From NCBI GenBank assembly GCA_910586895.1, contig CAJUIW010000006.1:62001-126000 (forward strand): DNA of 64,000 nucleotides, given 5' to 3'. Positions 52,252 through 62,253 of this stretch are shown here, piece by piece. The notes under the pieces were generated by a model, which searched no databases, was not told where the DNA came from, and saw only the letters and a program-made list of their open reading frames with translations. This DNA comes from an uncultured Muribaculaceae bacterium. GTDB taxonomy: Bacteria; Bacteroidota; Bacteroidia; Bacteroidales; Muribaculaceae. Each line of letters starts with the position of its first letter. The stretch's first letter is position 1. The translations under genes were made by a program, and so were the position numbers.

Positions 52252-54654
52252 ATGAGTAATAATCATGACAAAATGTTTGGATTCGGACAAATAGACTTAT
52301 CGGATCGTAAAAACCGGAAGGAACCGGATCTTAATAATTTACCCGTCATTCCTACCCGTGACCTCGTTCTTTTTCCCGGGGTCACATTCCCCATAGCTCT
52401 CGGACGCGAGTCGTCAATAGCCACAGCCACAATGTCGGAGCAGTCCGGCATACCGGTGGCCATTGTGTGCCAGCGCTCTCCGGAGACGGAGCGCCCCTCC
52501 ATACCTGACGATATATTTCAGTATGGAGTTCTGGCCGATGTGGTGAAGATATTCGAAATCCCCGATGCGCCCCGCACGGCAATAGTACGCGCCCGTACTA
52601 AGATAAAGGTACTCGGCCCGGGGGAAAATAATATTGAGGGAGCTCCAATCCCGAGCATAATGGCTGAAATTGTCAAGGAGCCTACTCCCCGCAAATCTGA
52701 TGCGGAATTTGCAGCACTTGCGTCAGCAGTCAAGGACAAGGCCATAAACATGCTGAAGAAAGCCTCTGACGTCCCCTCGGAGCTGACATTCAATATCGAC
52801 AACTGCCATGCTCCGGTAGAAATCATCAACCTTGTTTCGACATATGCGCCGTTCCATCCCCGAACAAAAATCGAGCTTCTGTCACTGAAGCATCCCAAGG
52901 AACGTGGACTCCGTCTGATGTCTGAAATGTCGCGCAGCGAGGAACTGATAGAACTCACGCAGCAGATCCACGAGCAGACACGTGCCAATATGAACGAGCA
53001 GCAGAAGGCCGCTTTCCTCCAGCAGCAGATGGAGGTGATACGCCGTGAGCTGTACGGCGACGACGATGACGCCACACAGCTCAGAGCCCGCGCTGAGAAA
53101 ATAGGATTCCCCGAAGAGGTCCGTCAGACATTCGAGCGTGAGGTTGACAAACTGTCGCGCCTTAACCCGCAGAGCCCCGACTACTCAATACAGTTCTCCT
53201 ATCTTGACCTACTGCTTTCACTTCCATGGAACAAGATTGATCCTCTCAGCACCAATCTGTTGGAAGCCGAGGATATACTCAACGAGGACCATTACGGGCT
53301 GGAAAAAGTCAAGGAACGTGTACTCGAACAGCTTGCCGTGATGATGAACACCCCTGACGGACGTTCACCTATAATATGTCTGGTAGGCGCCCCCGGTGTA
53401 GGAAAGACATCGCTCGGCAAGTCAATAGCAAAAGCGCTCGGCAGAAAATACCAGAGGGTGTCGCTCGGCGGCCTGCATGACGAATCGGAGATCAGAGGTC
53501 ACCGTCGCACATATATAGGTGCAATGCCCGGACGTATCATCGACGCCATGCGACGTGCCGGCAGCTCAAACCCGGTGCTGCTTCTTGATGAAATCGATAA
53601 GATAAGCACGGATATAAAAGGCGACCCTTCGGCTGCCCTGCTCGAAGTGCTCGATCCTGAGCAGAACGCCAAATTCCATGACAACTATGTGGATGTTGAC
53701 TATGACCTGTCCAATGTGATGTTCATCGCCACAGCCAACACTCTTTCCACCATACAGCAGCCGCTGCTTGACCGCATGGAGATTATCGAACTCTCCGGTT
53801 ATCTGCCCGAGGAGAAAATTGAGATTGCACGACGCCACCTTATTCCCCGCAAGCTGAAAGAAAACGAGTTTGCGCAGGATGACCTTGCTCTGTCCGAGGA
53901 GGCTATCCGACAGATAATAGAGGGCTACACCTCTGAAAGCGGAGTACGCCAGCTTGAAAAACGCGTAGCCGCAGTAGTGCGCAAAACCGTTCTGAAGAAG
54001 GTGCGTGGAGAAGAGTTTCCCCCACTTGTCACCCCTGAATACCTGAAAGAATATCTCGGTGTAAAGCCATATATACGCGACCGCTACGAAGGCAACGACT
54101 TCCCGGGCGTGGTGACCGGCCTTGCCTGGACTGCTGTAGGCGGTGAGATACTGTTTGTAGAGTCATCACTGTCACGCGGGAAGGGTGAGAAGCTGACACT
54201 TACCGGCAATCTTGGCGATGTAATGAAGGAATCAGCCGTAATAGCGCTTCAATATATAAAGACTAATGCCCCGGAACTGGGCATTGATCCTGAGATATTC
54301 GACAGCCATACACTTCATATACATGTACCGGAGGGGGCCATACCAAAGGATGGACCTTCAGCCGGCATTACAATGGCCACATCCATAGCATCTGCAGTGA
54401 CGCGCCGCAAGGTACGCGAACGGCTTGCCATGACCGGAGAAATCACACTGCGCGGCAAGGTGCTTCCTGTAGGAGGCATAAAGGAGAAGATACTGGCCGC
54501 CAAGCGTGCCGGAATCGATACAATAATCATCTCCGAAGCCAACCGCAAGGATATTGAGGAAATTCCTCAGAAATATCTTGAAGGACTGGAATTCATATAT
54601 GTGAATACAGTCATGCAAGTGCTTGAAAACGCGCTACTTGACGAAAAAGCATAA
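52252..54654 (+). CDS. lon: ATP-dependent Lon protease
   Basis: 800-residue cytoplasmic protease. An N-terminal substrate-binding domain (LPVIPTRDLVLFPGV) and a helical part lead to the AAA+ domain with Walker A GAPGVGKTSLGKS (about 379) and Walker B LLLDEIDKIS. The C-terminal peptidase has the catalytic Ser703 in KDGPSAGITM and the catalytic Lys in the GGIKEK motif near 744-746. It degrades misfolded and regulatory proteins. The first 25 residues are a polar extension (DKMFGFGQIDLSDRKNRKEP) also seen in Bacteroidota. Confidence 0.97.
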   Translation: MSNNHDKMFGFGQIDLSDRKNRKEPDLNNLPVIPTRDLVLFPGVTFPIALGRESSIATATMSEQSGIPVAIVCQRSPETERPSIPDDIFQYGVLADVVKIFEIPDAPRTAIVRARTKIKVLGPGENNIEGAPIPSIMAEIVKEPTPRKSDAEFAALASAVKDKAINMLKKASDVPSELTFNIDNCHAPVEIINLVSTYAPFHPRTKIELLSLKHPKERGLRLMSEMSRSEELIELTQQIHEQTRANMNEQQKAAFLQQQMEVIRRELYGDDDDATQLRARAEKIGFPEEVRQTFEREVDKLSRLNPQSPDYSIQFSYLDLLLSLPWNKIDPLSTNLLEAEDILNEDHYGLEKVKERVLEQLAVMMNTPDGRSPIICLVGAPGVGKTSLGKSIAKALGRKYQRVSLGGLHDESEIRGHRRTYIGAMPGRIIDAMRRAGSSNPVLLLDEIDKISTDIKGDPSAALLEVLDPEQNAKFHDNYVDVDYDLSNVMFIATANTLSTIQQPLLDRMEIIELSGYLPEEKIEIARRHLIPRKLKENEFAQDDLALSEEAIRQIIEGYTSESGVRQLEKRVAAVVRKTVLKKVRGEEFPPLVTPEYLKEYLGVKPYIRDRYEGNDFPGVVTGLAWTAVGGEILFVESSLSRGKGEKLTLTGNLGDVMKESAVIALQYIKTNAPELGIDPEIFDSHTLHIHVPEGAIPKDGPSAGITMATSIASAVTRRKVRERLAMTGEITLRGKVLPVGGIKEKILAAKRAGIDTIIISEANRKDIEEIPQKYLEGLEFIYVNTVMQVLENALLDEKA

Positions 54655-54736
54655 AATAATTACGGAATTATTTCCATAATCGAATTAAATAACGTTAATT
54701 TGCAAGCATATACAAAACCTGATAATAAACAGAATC

Positions 54737-56623
54737 ATGGAATCTCGTAAGCTTAAAATCAGAGATCTTACTATGCGTGACGGACAGCAGTCACTGTTTG
54801 CCACCCGCATGAGTCAGAGTACAATTGACCGTCTTCTCCCCTATTATGAGAACGCCGGCTTTTATATAATGGAAGTATGGGGCGGTGCCGTCCCTGATTC
54901 AGTGATGCGTTATCTGGACGAATCGCCCTGGAACCGCCTGCGCAAGGCAAGCGAAGCCATGAAGGGCCGTTCACTCCTCTCAGCGCTTTCACGTGGCCGC
55001 AACCTGTTCGGCTATGTTCCTTATCCCGACTCTGTGCTCGAAGGCTTCTATAAGGAGGCTATCCAGAACGGACTTAACGTGATGCGTATATTTGACGCGC
55101 TCAATGATATTGACAACGTCAAGGAATCTATCCGTCTTATCAATGAACTTGGCGGAATAGCTGACGGTGCTGTGTGCTACACCGTTGATCCCAAGAGTGA
55201 AGCACCGGCAGAACCCAAAGGATTCGGCGCGAAGCTGAAGTCATTGTTCGGTTCACGCCCTGCAGAACCTGAAAAGATATTCACTGACGAATATTTCGTT
55301 GAAAAGGCCAAAGCAATGGAAGCCCTTGGTGCCAAGATCATCACACTGAAAGATATGGCCGGCCTGGTAAATCCGCTACGCGCAGCCTCTATCATCTCGA
55401 AGCTGAAAGCCTCTGTTAAAGTACCCGTTGACTTCCATACCCACTGTACCCCCGGCTATGGTCTTGCATCGTCAGTAATGGCAATGCTGCATGGTGTTGA
55501 CATTCTTGATACCAATATCTGGTGGTTCGGCGGAGGTTCTGCGGCACCTGCCATAGAGCTTATCTACATATTTGCCAACCGTATGGGCATAGAGGTTGAC
55601 GTCAACATGGAAGCCGTAGGCCAGATCCGCAACGAGCTCCTCGGCGCACGCAAGGAACTTGCCGAATTTGACCTTGTAGGTGAAATGCCCATTCCGTTTG
55701 ACCCGATCAATGATACCCTCCCTGCTGAAGTATCAGCACACTTTGACCAGGCCATAGCATGTGCCCGTGCAAATGACGAAGAGGGTCTGCTCGAACACTG
55801 TCACGCCATTGAACAGTACTTCCGCTTCCCGAAGCCCAATGAACTCGTGAAAAACGCCGAGGTTCCCGGAGGTATGTACTCCAATATGGTGGCTCAGCTC
55901 AAGGCTCTTCAGGCATCGGATCTGCTTGACGACGCAATGAAACTGATTCCCAAGGTTCGCCGCGATGCCGGTTTGGTACCCCTTGTAACACCCACAAGCC
56001 AGATTGTAGGCAGTCAGGCCGTGAGCCTTGCACTTGACCGCAAGAAAGGCAACCCGGATTACACCACACGCTCCAATCAGTTCATATCCCTGATCAAAGG
56101 TGAGTACGGACATACCCCCGTGGCTATCGACCCCGAATTCCGCCAGCAGATCACAGGCAGCCCTGAAGAGAAACCGTATGACGTGACAAAATATACCAAG
56201 CCTGAAAACCCCGTGGTACCGGAACTTGGCAATGTCAAGCTCGCGTCAAACAACGAAGAGTATCTTCTTCTTGAACTTCTGCCTAACGTGGCCAACGGAT
56301 TCCTCCGTCGCCGCCGTACAGAGGAGTATCAGGCATCTGAAGCCGCGCGCCAGGCTGCCGCAGCTCCGGTAGTGGAAGAAAAGCCCGTAGATAATGAACC
56401 TATCACCGGCGAACTCGTATCAGCACCTATGGGTGGCCGCGTGATTGAGGTCAATGTAGCACCCGGACAGGCAGTCAAAGCCGGACAGGTACTTCTCGTC
56501 TACGAAGCAATGAAGATGGAGAATGACGTGACATGTGAAAAGGATGCCACCGTTAAGCGTGTATTTGTCAAAGAGGGCGATGTTGTGGGAACTGATGCTC
56601 CCCTGATTGAATTCGCTGATTAA
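54737..56623 (+). CDS. oadA: Biotin-dependent carboxyltransferase (oxaloacetate decarboxylase alpha / pyruvate carboxylase subunit B)
   Basis: 628 residues. The TIM-barrel carboxyltransferase starts with TMRDGQQSLFATRM and has ALNDIDNVKESI, TLKDMAGLVNPL and the metal ligands in VDFHTHCTPGYG. A Pro/Ala-rich linker (about 540-555) joins a biotinyl domain with YEAMKMEND; Lys593 is the biotin site. It converts oxaloacetate and pyruvate in either direction. No biotin carboxylase or membrane decarboxylase subunit lies in the window, so its partner and direction cannot be assigned here. The -7 box is only a partial match (54695-54702). Confidence 0.9.
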   Translation: MESRKLKIRDLTMRDGQQSLFATRMSQSTIDRLLPYYENAGFYIMEVWGGAVPDSVMRYLDESPWNRLRKASEAMKGRSLLSALSRGRNLFGYVPYPDSVLEGFYKEAIQNGLNVMRIFDALNDIDNVKESIRLINELGGIADGAVCYTVDPKSEAPAEPKGFGAKLKSLFGSRPAEPEKIFTDEYFVEKAKAMEALGAKIITLKDMAGLVNPLRAASIISKLKASVKVPVDFHTHCTPGYGLASSVMAMLHGVDILDTNIWWFGGGSAAPAIELIYIFANRMGIEVDVNMEAVGQIRNELLGARKELAEFDLVGEMPIPFDPINDTLPAEVSAHFDQAIACARANDEEGLLEHCHAIEQYFRFPKPNELVKNAEVPGGMYSNMVAQLKALQASDLLDDAMKLIPKVRRDAGLVPLVTPTSQIVGSQAVSLALDRKKGNPDYTTRSNQFISLIKGEYGHTPVAIDPEFRQQITGSPEEKPYDVTKYTKPENPVVPELGNVKLASNNEEYLLLELLPNVANGFLRRRRTEEYQASEAARQAAAAPVVEEKPVDNEPITGELVSAPMGGRVIEVNVAPGQAVKAGQVLLVYEAMKMENDVTCEKDATVKRVFVKEGDVVGTDAPLIEFAD

Positions 56624-56638
56624 AAAACGGCTGAAATC

Positions 56639-56670
56639 TTTGCATAATCCCCGGATTATGCCTATATTTG
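56639..56670 (+). promoter_or_regulatory. rpmE2 promoter with central palindrome
   Basis: TTTG at 56639-56642, a 20-base spacer, then TATATTTG at 56663-56670: a perfect Bacteroidota consensus promoter. Between the two boxes lies a perfect inverted repeat, GCATAATCC (56642-56650), CC, GGATTATGC (56653-56661). The position would let a dimeric regulator block polymerase. The ATG of rpmE2 is 72 bases downstream. Confidence 0.72.
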
Positions 56671-56742
56671 CAGGCCATTACATAAAAACGCCTTACCAGC
56701 GATGTTTTATAACTCTTTGGAAATCATAAATAATAAATAAAA

Positions 56743-56997
56743 ATGAAGAAAGATATCCATCCGTCTACTTATCGTGAAGTAGCATTCAAAGATATGTCGA
56801 ACGACGAGGTTTTCATCACCCGTTCAACAGTGGCATCAAAAGAAACCATCGAACTGGATGGCGTTACCTATCCGCTCGTAAAGCTTGAAATCACAAGCTC
56901 TTCACACCCCTTCTTCACCGGCAAGCAGAAGCTCGTCGATACAGCAGGTCGTGTGGACAAGTTCATGAGCCGTTATGGCAACCGCAAGAAAAAGTAA
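56743..56997 (+). CDS. rpmE2: 50S ribosomal protein L31, type B (zinc-free)
   Basis: 84 residues: MKKDIHPSTYREVAFKDMSN..., EITSSSHPFFTGKQK, FMSRYGNRKKK. It lacks all four zinc-binding Cys of type A L31, so it is the C-minus form that needs no zinc. In many bacteria this form is made when zinc is scarce and releases zinc-bearing L31. It is a single gene with its own consensus promoter and palindrome, and a terminator follows. Confidence 0.96.
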   Translation: MKKDIHPSTYREVAFKDMSNDEVFITRSTVASKETIELDGVTYPLVKLEITSSSHPFFTGKQKLVDTAGRVDKFMSRYGNRKKK

Positions 56998-57032
56998 GCG
57001 CGAAAGTAAGTAAAGCTAACCGCTACATAATA

Positions 57033-57068
57033 GGCATCCCGGACCTCGCTGACGAAGTCCGGGATGCC
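57033..57068 (+). terminator. rpmE2 terminator
   Basis: Perfect 12-base arms GGCATCCCGGAC (57033-57044) and GTCCGGGATGCC (57057-57068) with a 12-base loop, just after the rpmE2 stop. It separates rpmE2 from the AraC gene. Confidence 0.85.
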
Positions 57069-57094
57069 GCTTAATTAGCGGGTCTTTAATATCC

Positions 57095-57955
57095 ATGGAG
57101 CCTGAAGTATCAATAGAACATGTATCAAAAGCCACCTGCCGTTTCACTACCGGGGGTGAGATATTCTCGTCAGTAAAATGCGGGATATTTATCTGCATGG
57201 CCGGATGCGTGACCCTTGGCAATGGCGATACGACTTATACGCTGACGCCGGGTTCGCTATTCATCTACACCGTGGCGAATTTTGTCACGATTGTGGATAT
57301 CAGCGAAGATTCCGAAGGCATAATCATAGACACCGACATTGAGTACCTGCTTGGTATAGTAGGATCGATAATGGACGTGCCCTCAATTCTGCATATAAGG
57401 CACAATCCCTTGATAAAGCTGGAAGAAAACAGCTTTCACCATATCATAAACCAGGCCAACGAACTGCAGGGGCTTATCCACTCAATAGCCCGAAACGGAG
57501 ACAATGATATCACCGTCCGTATTGACAGGCAGATAATGCACGCCGGCTCAACGCGCCTCACTCTAACTATCCTGAAAGAATACTTCGCATGCCATCCGCC
57601 GTGTCATTCTACAGTCAACCGCAGCCACAGGATATATCAGGAATTCATGGTGCTTCTGTTCAAAGAATACAGCCGGCACCGCGATATAAAGTTCTACGCC
57701 GGCATGCAGAACCTTAGTCCGCGCCATTTCTCCACGGTCATAAAACAGGCTTCCGGCATAAGTCCCTCAGCCATTATTGACCAAGTTATTATATCGGAAG
57801 CCCGTAAAATGTTATCCTCAGGAAAAATGACGGTCAAGGAAGTGGCTGTAGCACTCAATTTCCCCTCGCAGTCATTTTTCGGCAAATACTTCAAGAAGCA
57901 TACCGGAATCTCTCCATCAGAGTTCCGTTCAAGCCTCTATCCCGTCACGCTGTAG
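57095..57955 (+). CDS. AraC-family transcriptional regulator
   Basis: 286 residues. An N-terminal sensor-like beta domain (about 1-150) precedes the AraC-type DNA-binding double HTH: FYAGMQNLSPRHFSTVIKQA, ASGISPSAIIDQVII and SEARKMLSSGKMTVKEVAVA, ending FPSQSFFGKYFKKHTGISPS (cores). The sensor ligand cannot be assigned. It stands alone after the rpmE2 terminator. Its last 27 bases overlap the end of the convergent M3 peptidase gene. Confidence 0.92.
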   Translation: MEPEVSIEHVSKATCRFTTGGEIFSSVKCGIFICMAGCVTLGNGDTTYTLTPGSLFIYTVANFVTIVDISEDSEGIIIDTDIEYLLGIVGSIMDVPSILHIRHNPLIKLEENSFHHIINQANELQGLIHSIARNGDNDITVRIDRQIMHAGSTRLTLTILKEYFACHPPCHSTVNRSHRIYQEFMVLLFKEYSRHRDIKFYAGMQNLSPRHFSTVIKQASGISPSAIIDQVIISEARKMLSSGKMTVKEVAVALNFPSQSFFGKYFKKHTGISPSEFRSSLYPVTL

Positions 57956-59968
57956 CATTGCGGTGATATCGGCATCACGGCCACGGAACCGGCGGTAAAG
58001 CTCCGCAGGGTTCTCCGAGCCGCCCTTCATCAGTATATTGCGTCGGAACGAACCGGCACATTCACGATTGAATATTCCCTCCTCCACAAACTTTCCGAAA
58101 GCATCCGCATCAAGCACCTCCGCCCACTTATAGCTATAATAGCCTGCGGCATATCCGCCGCTGAATATGTGGCCGAACTGAGGTGAAATCATCGAGCCAT
58201 CCACCGGCTCAAACATAGCCACACTCGCCGTAGCATCTCGCTCGAACTTCTCCACGTCATCAACAGCATCACCCGGACGTAGAGAATGCCATGCCATATC
58301 AAGATAGCCAAACGACAGCTGACGCAGGCATGCATAGGCCGCGCCAAAACGCATTGAAGCCACTATCTTCTCTATCTCACTGTCGGGCAGCGGCTCGCCT
58401 GTCTTGTAATGCCGTGCGAAGCTATCAAGGAATTCCCTGCGGGTCAGGAAATTTTCATTAAACTGCGACGGGAGCTCCACAAAGTCACGATATACGTTTG
58501 TACCTGACAGTGTAGCATATTTCGTAGATGAAAGCAAGCCGTGAAGAGCATGCCCGAATTCATGCAGGAATGTCTGCACTTCATACGGAGTCAACAGCGA
58601 CGGACGGTTTTCAGTAGGCTTGGTGAAATTCATCACAATTGACACGTGCGGACGGCTGTCGCTTCCATCCGCCTCAGCCCACTGCTCCTTGAACTCCGTC
58701 ATCCACGCTCCGGGACGCTTTGTATCTCTCGGGAAGAAATCAGTGTATATGACACCTAAATAGGTGCCATCAGCATCATTGACTTCAAATGCCTTCACAT
58801 CATCATGATAAACCTGTATATCGGTACGACGCTTGAATGTGAGTCCATACAGACGGCTGGCCAGTCCGAACACACCATCTATCGTACGGTTTAGCTCAAA
58901 ATATGGCCGAAGCGCCTCCTCATCGTAGCTATAGCGGCTCTCCTTAAGCTTGTTGGCATAGTAGCTGTAATCCCACGGCATCAACTTGGCAGGAGCATCG
59001 GGCAAAGAGGCCACAAACGAAGCTAACTCCTCAAACTCACGGACCTGTGCCGGCTTATATGCCTTGCGCAGACGGTCAAGAAGACTATACACATTTTCAG
59101 GCGTGGACGCCATAGTACGCTGAAGCACATAATGGGCATACGTAGGGAATCCCAGCAACCGGGCAAGCTCGGCACGTTTTGCCACAATGTCACGGACTAT
59201 GTCAAGATTAGAGAACTGCCCCTGACGGTTGCGTCCGGTGTACAGGCGATAGAACCGCTCACGCAAGTCCCTGCGCGAGCTGAACTTCATGAACGATACG
59301 TAGGTAGGCTGAGCCAGCGTAAACAGATACTCTCCGTCACGGTTTTTGGCGCGGGCTGCCTCAGCAGCCTCGTCAACGGTATTTTCAGGCAACCCATCGA
59401 TATCATCAGCTGTCAGCCATATCTCGTAAGTGTTCAATTCACGTACCACATTCTGACCGAACTTATTTGTAAGGTCGCTTAATTCCGCGGTCAGCTTCCT
59501 GTAAGTTTCGCGGTCGTCCCCTTCCAGAAGCGCACCATGACGTGCAAATGAATCGAAGGTACGCTGCAGAAGCATGCTGTCCTCCGCATCCATCTCCATG
59601 CTGTCACGGCGGTCATATACAGCCTTCACCCTATGCCATAGAGCTTCGTTGAGAGTCATCCATGAAGAGTACTCGCTCAGCAACGGCATCACCTTATCGG
59701 ATATTCCCATAAGCTCCTCATCGGACAAAGCCGACAGAAGCGGGAAGAACAAGTTCAACGCACGGTCCAGATCGCGTCCGGAGCGAGCCAAGGCCACGAT
59801 AGTATTATTGAAATCAGCCTCTTCAGGATTCGAGCAAATTTCGTCAATCTCCTTGCGGGCCAACTCAATGCCACGCTCTATGGCGGGCATGATATGTTCA
59901 TGCTTTATCTCCGCGAATGGAATAGTGGAAAGCGGAGTAGCATAGTCATTATATAATGGATTAGTCAT
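57929..59968 (-). CDS. M3-family oligopeptidase
   Basis: 679-residue cytoplasmic zinc oligopeptidase of the Dcp/OpdA group. The zinc motif HEFGH is in TFLHEFGHALHGLLS, with the third ligand about 25 residues on (FVELPSQFNENF, Glu). The large N-terminal helical half and the C-terminal basket domain surround the active site. It degrades short peptides, for example signal-peptide or proteolysis products. It overlaps the upstream TPR gene by 8 bases and follows it, so the two are co-expressed. Confidence 0.94.
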   Translation of the reverse strand: MTNPLYNDYATPLSTIPFAEIKHEHIMPAIERGIELARKEIDEICSNPEEADFNNTIVALARSGRDLDRALNLFFPLLSALSDEELMGISDKVMPLLSEYSSWMTLNEALWHRVKAVYDRRDSMEMDAEDSMLLQRTFDSFARHGALLEGDDRETYRKLTAELSDLTNKFGQNVVRELNTYEIWLTADDIDGLPENTVDEAAEAARAKNRDGEYLFTLAQPTYVSFMKFSSRRDLRERFYRLYTGRNRQGQFSNLDIVRDIVAKRAELARLLGFPTYAHYVLQRTMASTPENVYSLLDRLRKAYKPAQVREFEELASFVASLPDAPAKLMPWDYSYYANKLKESRYSYDEEALRPYFELNRTIDGVFGLASRLYGLTFKRRTDIQVYHDDVKAFEVNDADGTYLGVIYTDFFPRDTKRPGAWMTEFKEQWAEADGSDSRPHVSIVMNFTKPTENRPSLLTPYEVQTFLHEFGHALHGLLSSTKYATLSGTNVYRDFVELPSQFNENFLTRREFLDSFARHYKTGEPLPDSEIEKIVASMRFGAAYACLRQLSFGYLDMAWHSLRPGDAVDDVEKFERDATASVAMFEPVDGSMISPQFGHIFSGGYAAGYYSYKWAEVLDADAFGKFVEEGIFNRECAGSFRRNILMKGGSENPAELYRRFRGRDADITAMLQRDGIEA

Positions 59969-62150
59969 ATAGAGTCTTGTTTACAGTGTCAAGCACAATT
60001 GCTGTCATAAGCGGGTCAATTCCTGCAGCGGCAAGATATGAAGCATCGTCATGCATGTGGCGCGCAAATCGGTCCATGTCACGATTCATCTTGTCAAGCG
60101 CCTTGGAATAATGGTCCACAGCATCGCGGAACCGGTTCATGCCCATGAAAAGATGGCCCATATTCAGCCAATCGGATGCCGAGCGGTCAGCCTCATCAAT
60201 ACGTCCGTAGTACGAAAGCGACTTATCGTAATCAGCTGAAAGGAAGCAGCACCATGCTATAGGACGCGAAGTCCGGTCAGCCGCTCCTTTGATATATTCC
60301 ACCTTATAATAATGGCGGAGCGCCTCGGAGTAGTTGCCCAATTCCATTTCACAGTGACCGATATTCATGGTCACATTCAAGTCGTCAGGCTGACGTTCGG
60401 CCACCTGCTTGAAGTAGCGCAGAGCCTCATCAGAGTGTCCGGTCATTTTAGAACATACGGCAATCCGCTTCAGCAACCATGTGCTTGATGGATTGATCAG
60501 CTCACCCTTACGGTACATGTCAAGCGCTCCGGCAATATCGCCAAGCTTCTGAAGGCAGTACCCGGCCTTCTGATACAGACTGTCGTCGAGCGGCGAGTCC
60601 TCTATCATACGCCTGTAGACGTTGAGCGCCTCGCTGAAATAACCATGACGGAAATAAAATTCTGACACAGCTGCAAGCATATCAGCATCTGAAAGCGCTT
60701 TGGAAAGCAACTTTATCTCCACAAGATTGATCGGCGCGGCAAAAGGATTATAGAACTCCCCTTTTCGCCGGAATAGGTTGTAGAACCGATACAAATCCTT
60801 GACATATAGGTCAATTTCCCGGTCACGGGCTTCATTGCCGGTATGTCCTGACGACATATTCTCAAATTCACGCGCATGTCCGGCCAACTGACCGAGCAAC
60901 ATGTTGCGCTGAGCATCGGGTACGCGTTCAAGCGACAGAGCCATGGAATACTTATCGCCGTCACAAAGCATCGGCGACACATTGACAAGCGACAGATAGT
61001 CAATTGCTCCCTTACCGGTTATGCTGTCAAGAACCGTGGCATCGGTATGATAGGGCAAAAACCAATTGGCTATATCATTAAAGAACGGAAACGACTTCAG
61101 GTGGGAGAATGTGCTCATCAGCACATCAGCACCCTCCGTCTGCATTTCGGTCAGTTTTTTGAGTTCATCCTCAATGCCCGATTTTTTCATCAGCTCCTCC
61201 CATTCGGGATTAGCCTCAATACCGGCAAGATCCTCGGGATTCTCAATATCGGCAAGTTTGCCGATGTCATTGCGGAGCTTCATCATGCGCGGTATCACTT
61301 CATCGTTCATGGTGCGGGTGACACGCTCAGTGTCGCGTGCACGGATAAACTGCATGAACACCGTACGCACATCGCGCTCCCAATCACGGCTGTCGGCCAC
61401 AGCCTCCAGACGTGCCTGCAACTTTGACGGGATAGCAGTGTCGCGCCATTTCCACAGAGCAAGCAGCAAACCGCATATGGCTCTTACATCTATCCCATCG
61501 GCACAGTTTTCATAAACATCTGCCAACAGAGCAATCCGGCGCGCATCAAAATATTCCAGCGCACCAAGCGAAAGTGCTGATACGAACTGCTTACGTGCAT
61601 ATACAGGCATCGAACCATCTCGCATAAATGCGTCCAGAGCGTCACAGTCATGCCTCGATAATGGAGAAGAGACCCAGATACGCGAAAAAATCCGCATGGC
61701 CAGCGCCTCCAGACGGCTACGCATTGCAGCCGAGGTAGTACCGCCGGTGAATACACTCATGCTATGCTCGTTATACAGCGCTGAGTATTGCGTCAGCATG
61801 TCAGGAAGCGAGTCCGATGTCTGCGACCGTTCATAGCGAAGCGTGTTAAAATACAATGTGGACGACAGTTCAGCCTCCTTTTCACGCATCACATTGTCGC
61901 AAATACGCCGTATATCGGCGTCTATCTTGTCAAGCATATCAGCCCTTGACGGATCAGGCACACCGTCAAGGGCATAATCGGCAAGCATACGGTAGGTGGA
62001 GCCTACATGCTCCACCTCCATTCTTATTTCCCAACTTGCGCCCGAAGCCTCGGCCATCGACTTAAGTTCAATCAGAGCTACTGAATAACGACGTTCAGCC
62101 AGAGCAGTCTCTATACGGGCCTGTATGGATTTCAATTGTTTGGGGGTCAT
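59961..62150 (-). CDS. Large TPR protein of unknown function
   Basis: 729 residues, no signal peptide. The first 450 are helical with no family recognised. The last 200 are TPR units: EALNVYRRMIEDSPLDDSLYQ, AGYCLQKLGDIAGALDMYRK, EALRYFKQVAERQPDDLNVT, EALRHYYKVEYIKGAADRTS and FRDAVDHYSKALDKMNRDMD (each quoted in part). Probably a cytoplasmic scaffold. It is the first gene of a pair with the M3 peptidase, which hints at a shared role in proteolysis, though this is only context. Confidence 0.82.
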   Translation of the reverse strand: MTPKQLKSIQARIETALAERRYSVALIELKSMAEASGASWEIRMEVEHVGSTYRMLADYALDGVPDPSRADMLDKIDADIRRICDNVMREKEAELSSTLYFNTLRYERSQTSDSLPDMLTQYSALYNEHSMSVFTGGTTSAAMRSRLEALAMRIFSRIWVSSPLSRHDCDALDAFMRDGSMPVYARKQFVSALSLGALEYFDARRIALLADVYENCADGIDVRAICGLLLALWKWRDTAIPSKLQARLEAVADSRDWERDVRTVFMQFIRARDTERVTRTMNDEVIPRMMKLRNDIGKLADIENPEDLAGIEANPEWEELMKKSGIEDELKKLTEMQTEGADVLMSTFSHLKSFPFFNDIANWFLPYHTDATVLDSITGKGAIDYLSLVNVSPMLCDGDKYSMALSLERVPDAQRNMLLGQLAGHAREFENMSSGHTGNEARDREIDLYVKDLYRFYNLFRRKGEFYNPFAAPINLVEIKLLSKALSDADMLAAVSEFYFRHGYFSEALNVYRRMIEDSPLDDSLYQKAGYCLQKLGDIAGALDMYRKGELINPSSTWLLKRIAVCSKMTGHSDEALRYFKQVAERQPDDLNVTMNIGHCEMELGNYSEALRHYYKVEYIKGAADRTSRPIAWCCFLSADYDKSLSYYGRIDEADRSASDWLNMGHLFMGMNRFRDAVDHYSKALDKMNRDMDRFARHMHDDASYLAAAGIDPLMTAIVLDTVNKTLYD

Positions 62151-62253
62151 ATATATTGTCAGCTTTTGCGTAATAGTAACAGGGTGTCAGACACCCCTAT
62201 AAGTTATAACAAATATCATGCCACAAACGCCGACATCCCGTGTGGGAAACGAA

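Noticed and set aside
54654..54673. AT-only hairpin after lon (AAATAATT/AATTATTT) as terminator
   Set aside because: The stem has no G or C pairs and no T tract; it is as likely to be chance in AT-rich DNA around the next promoter.
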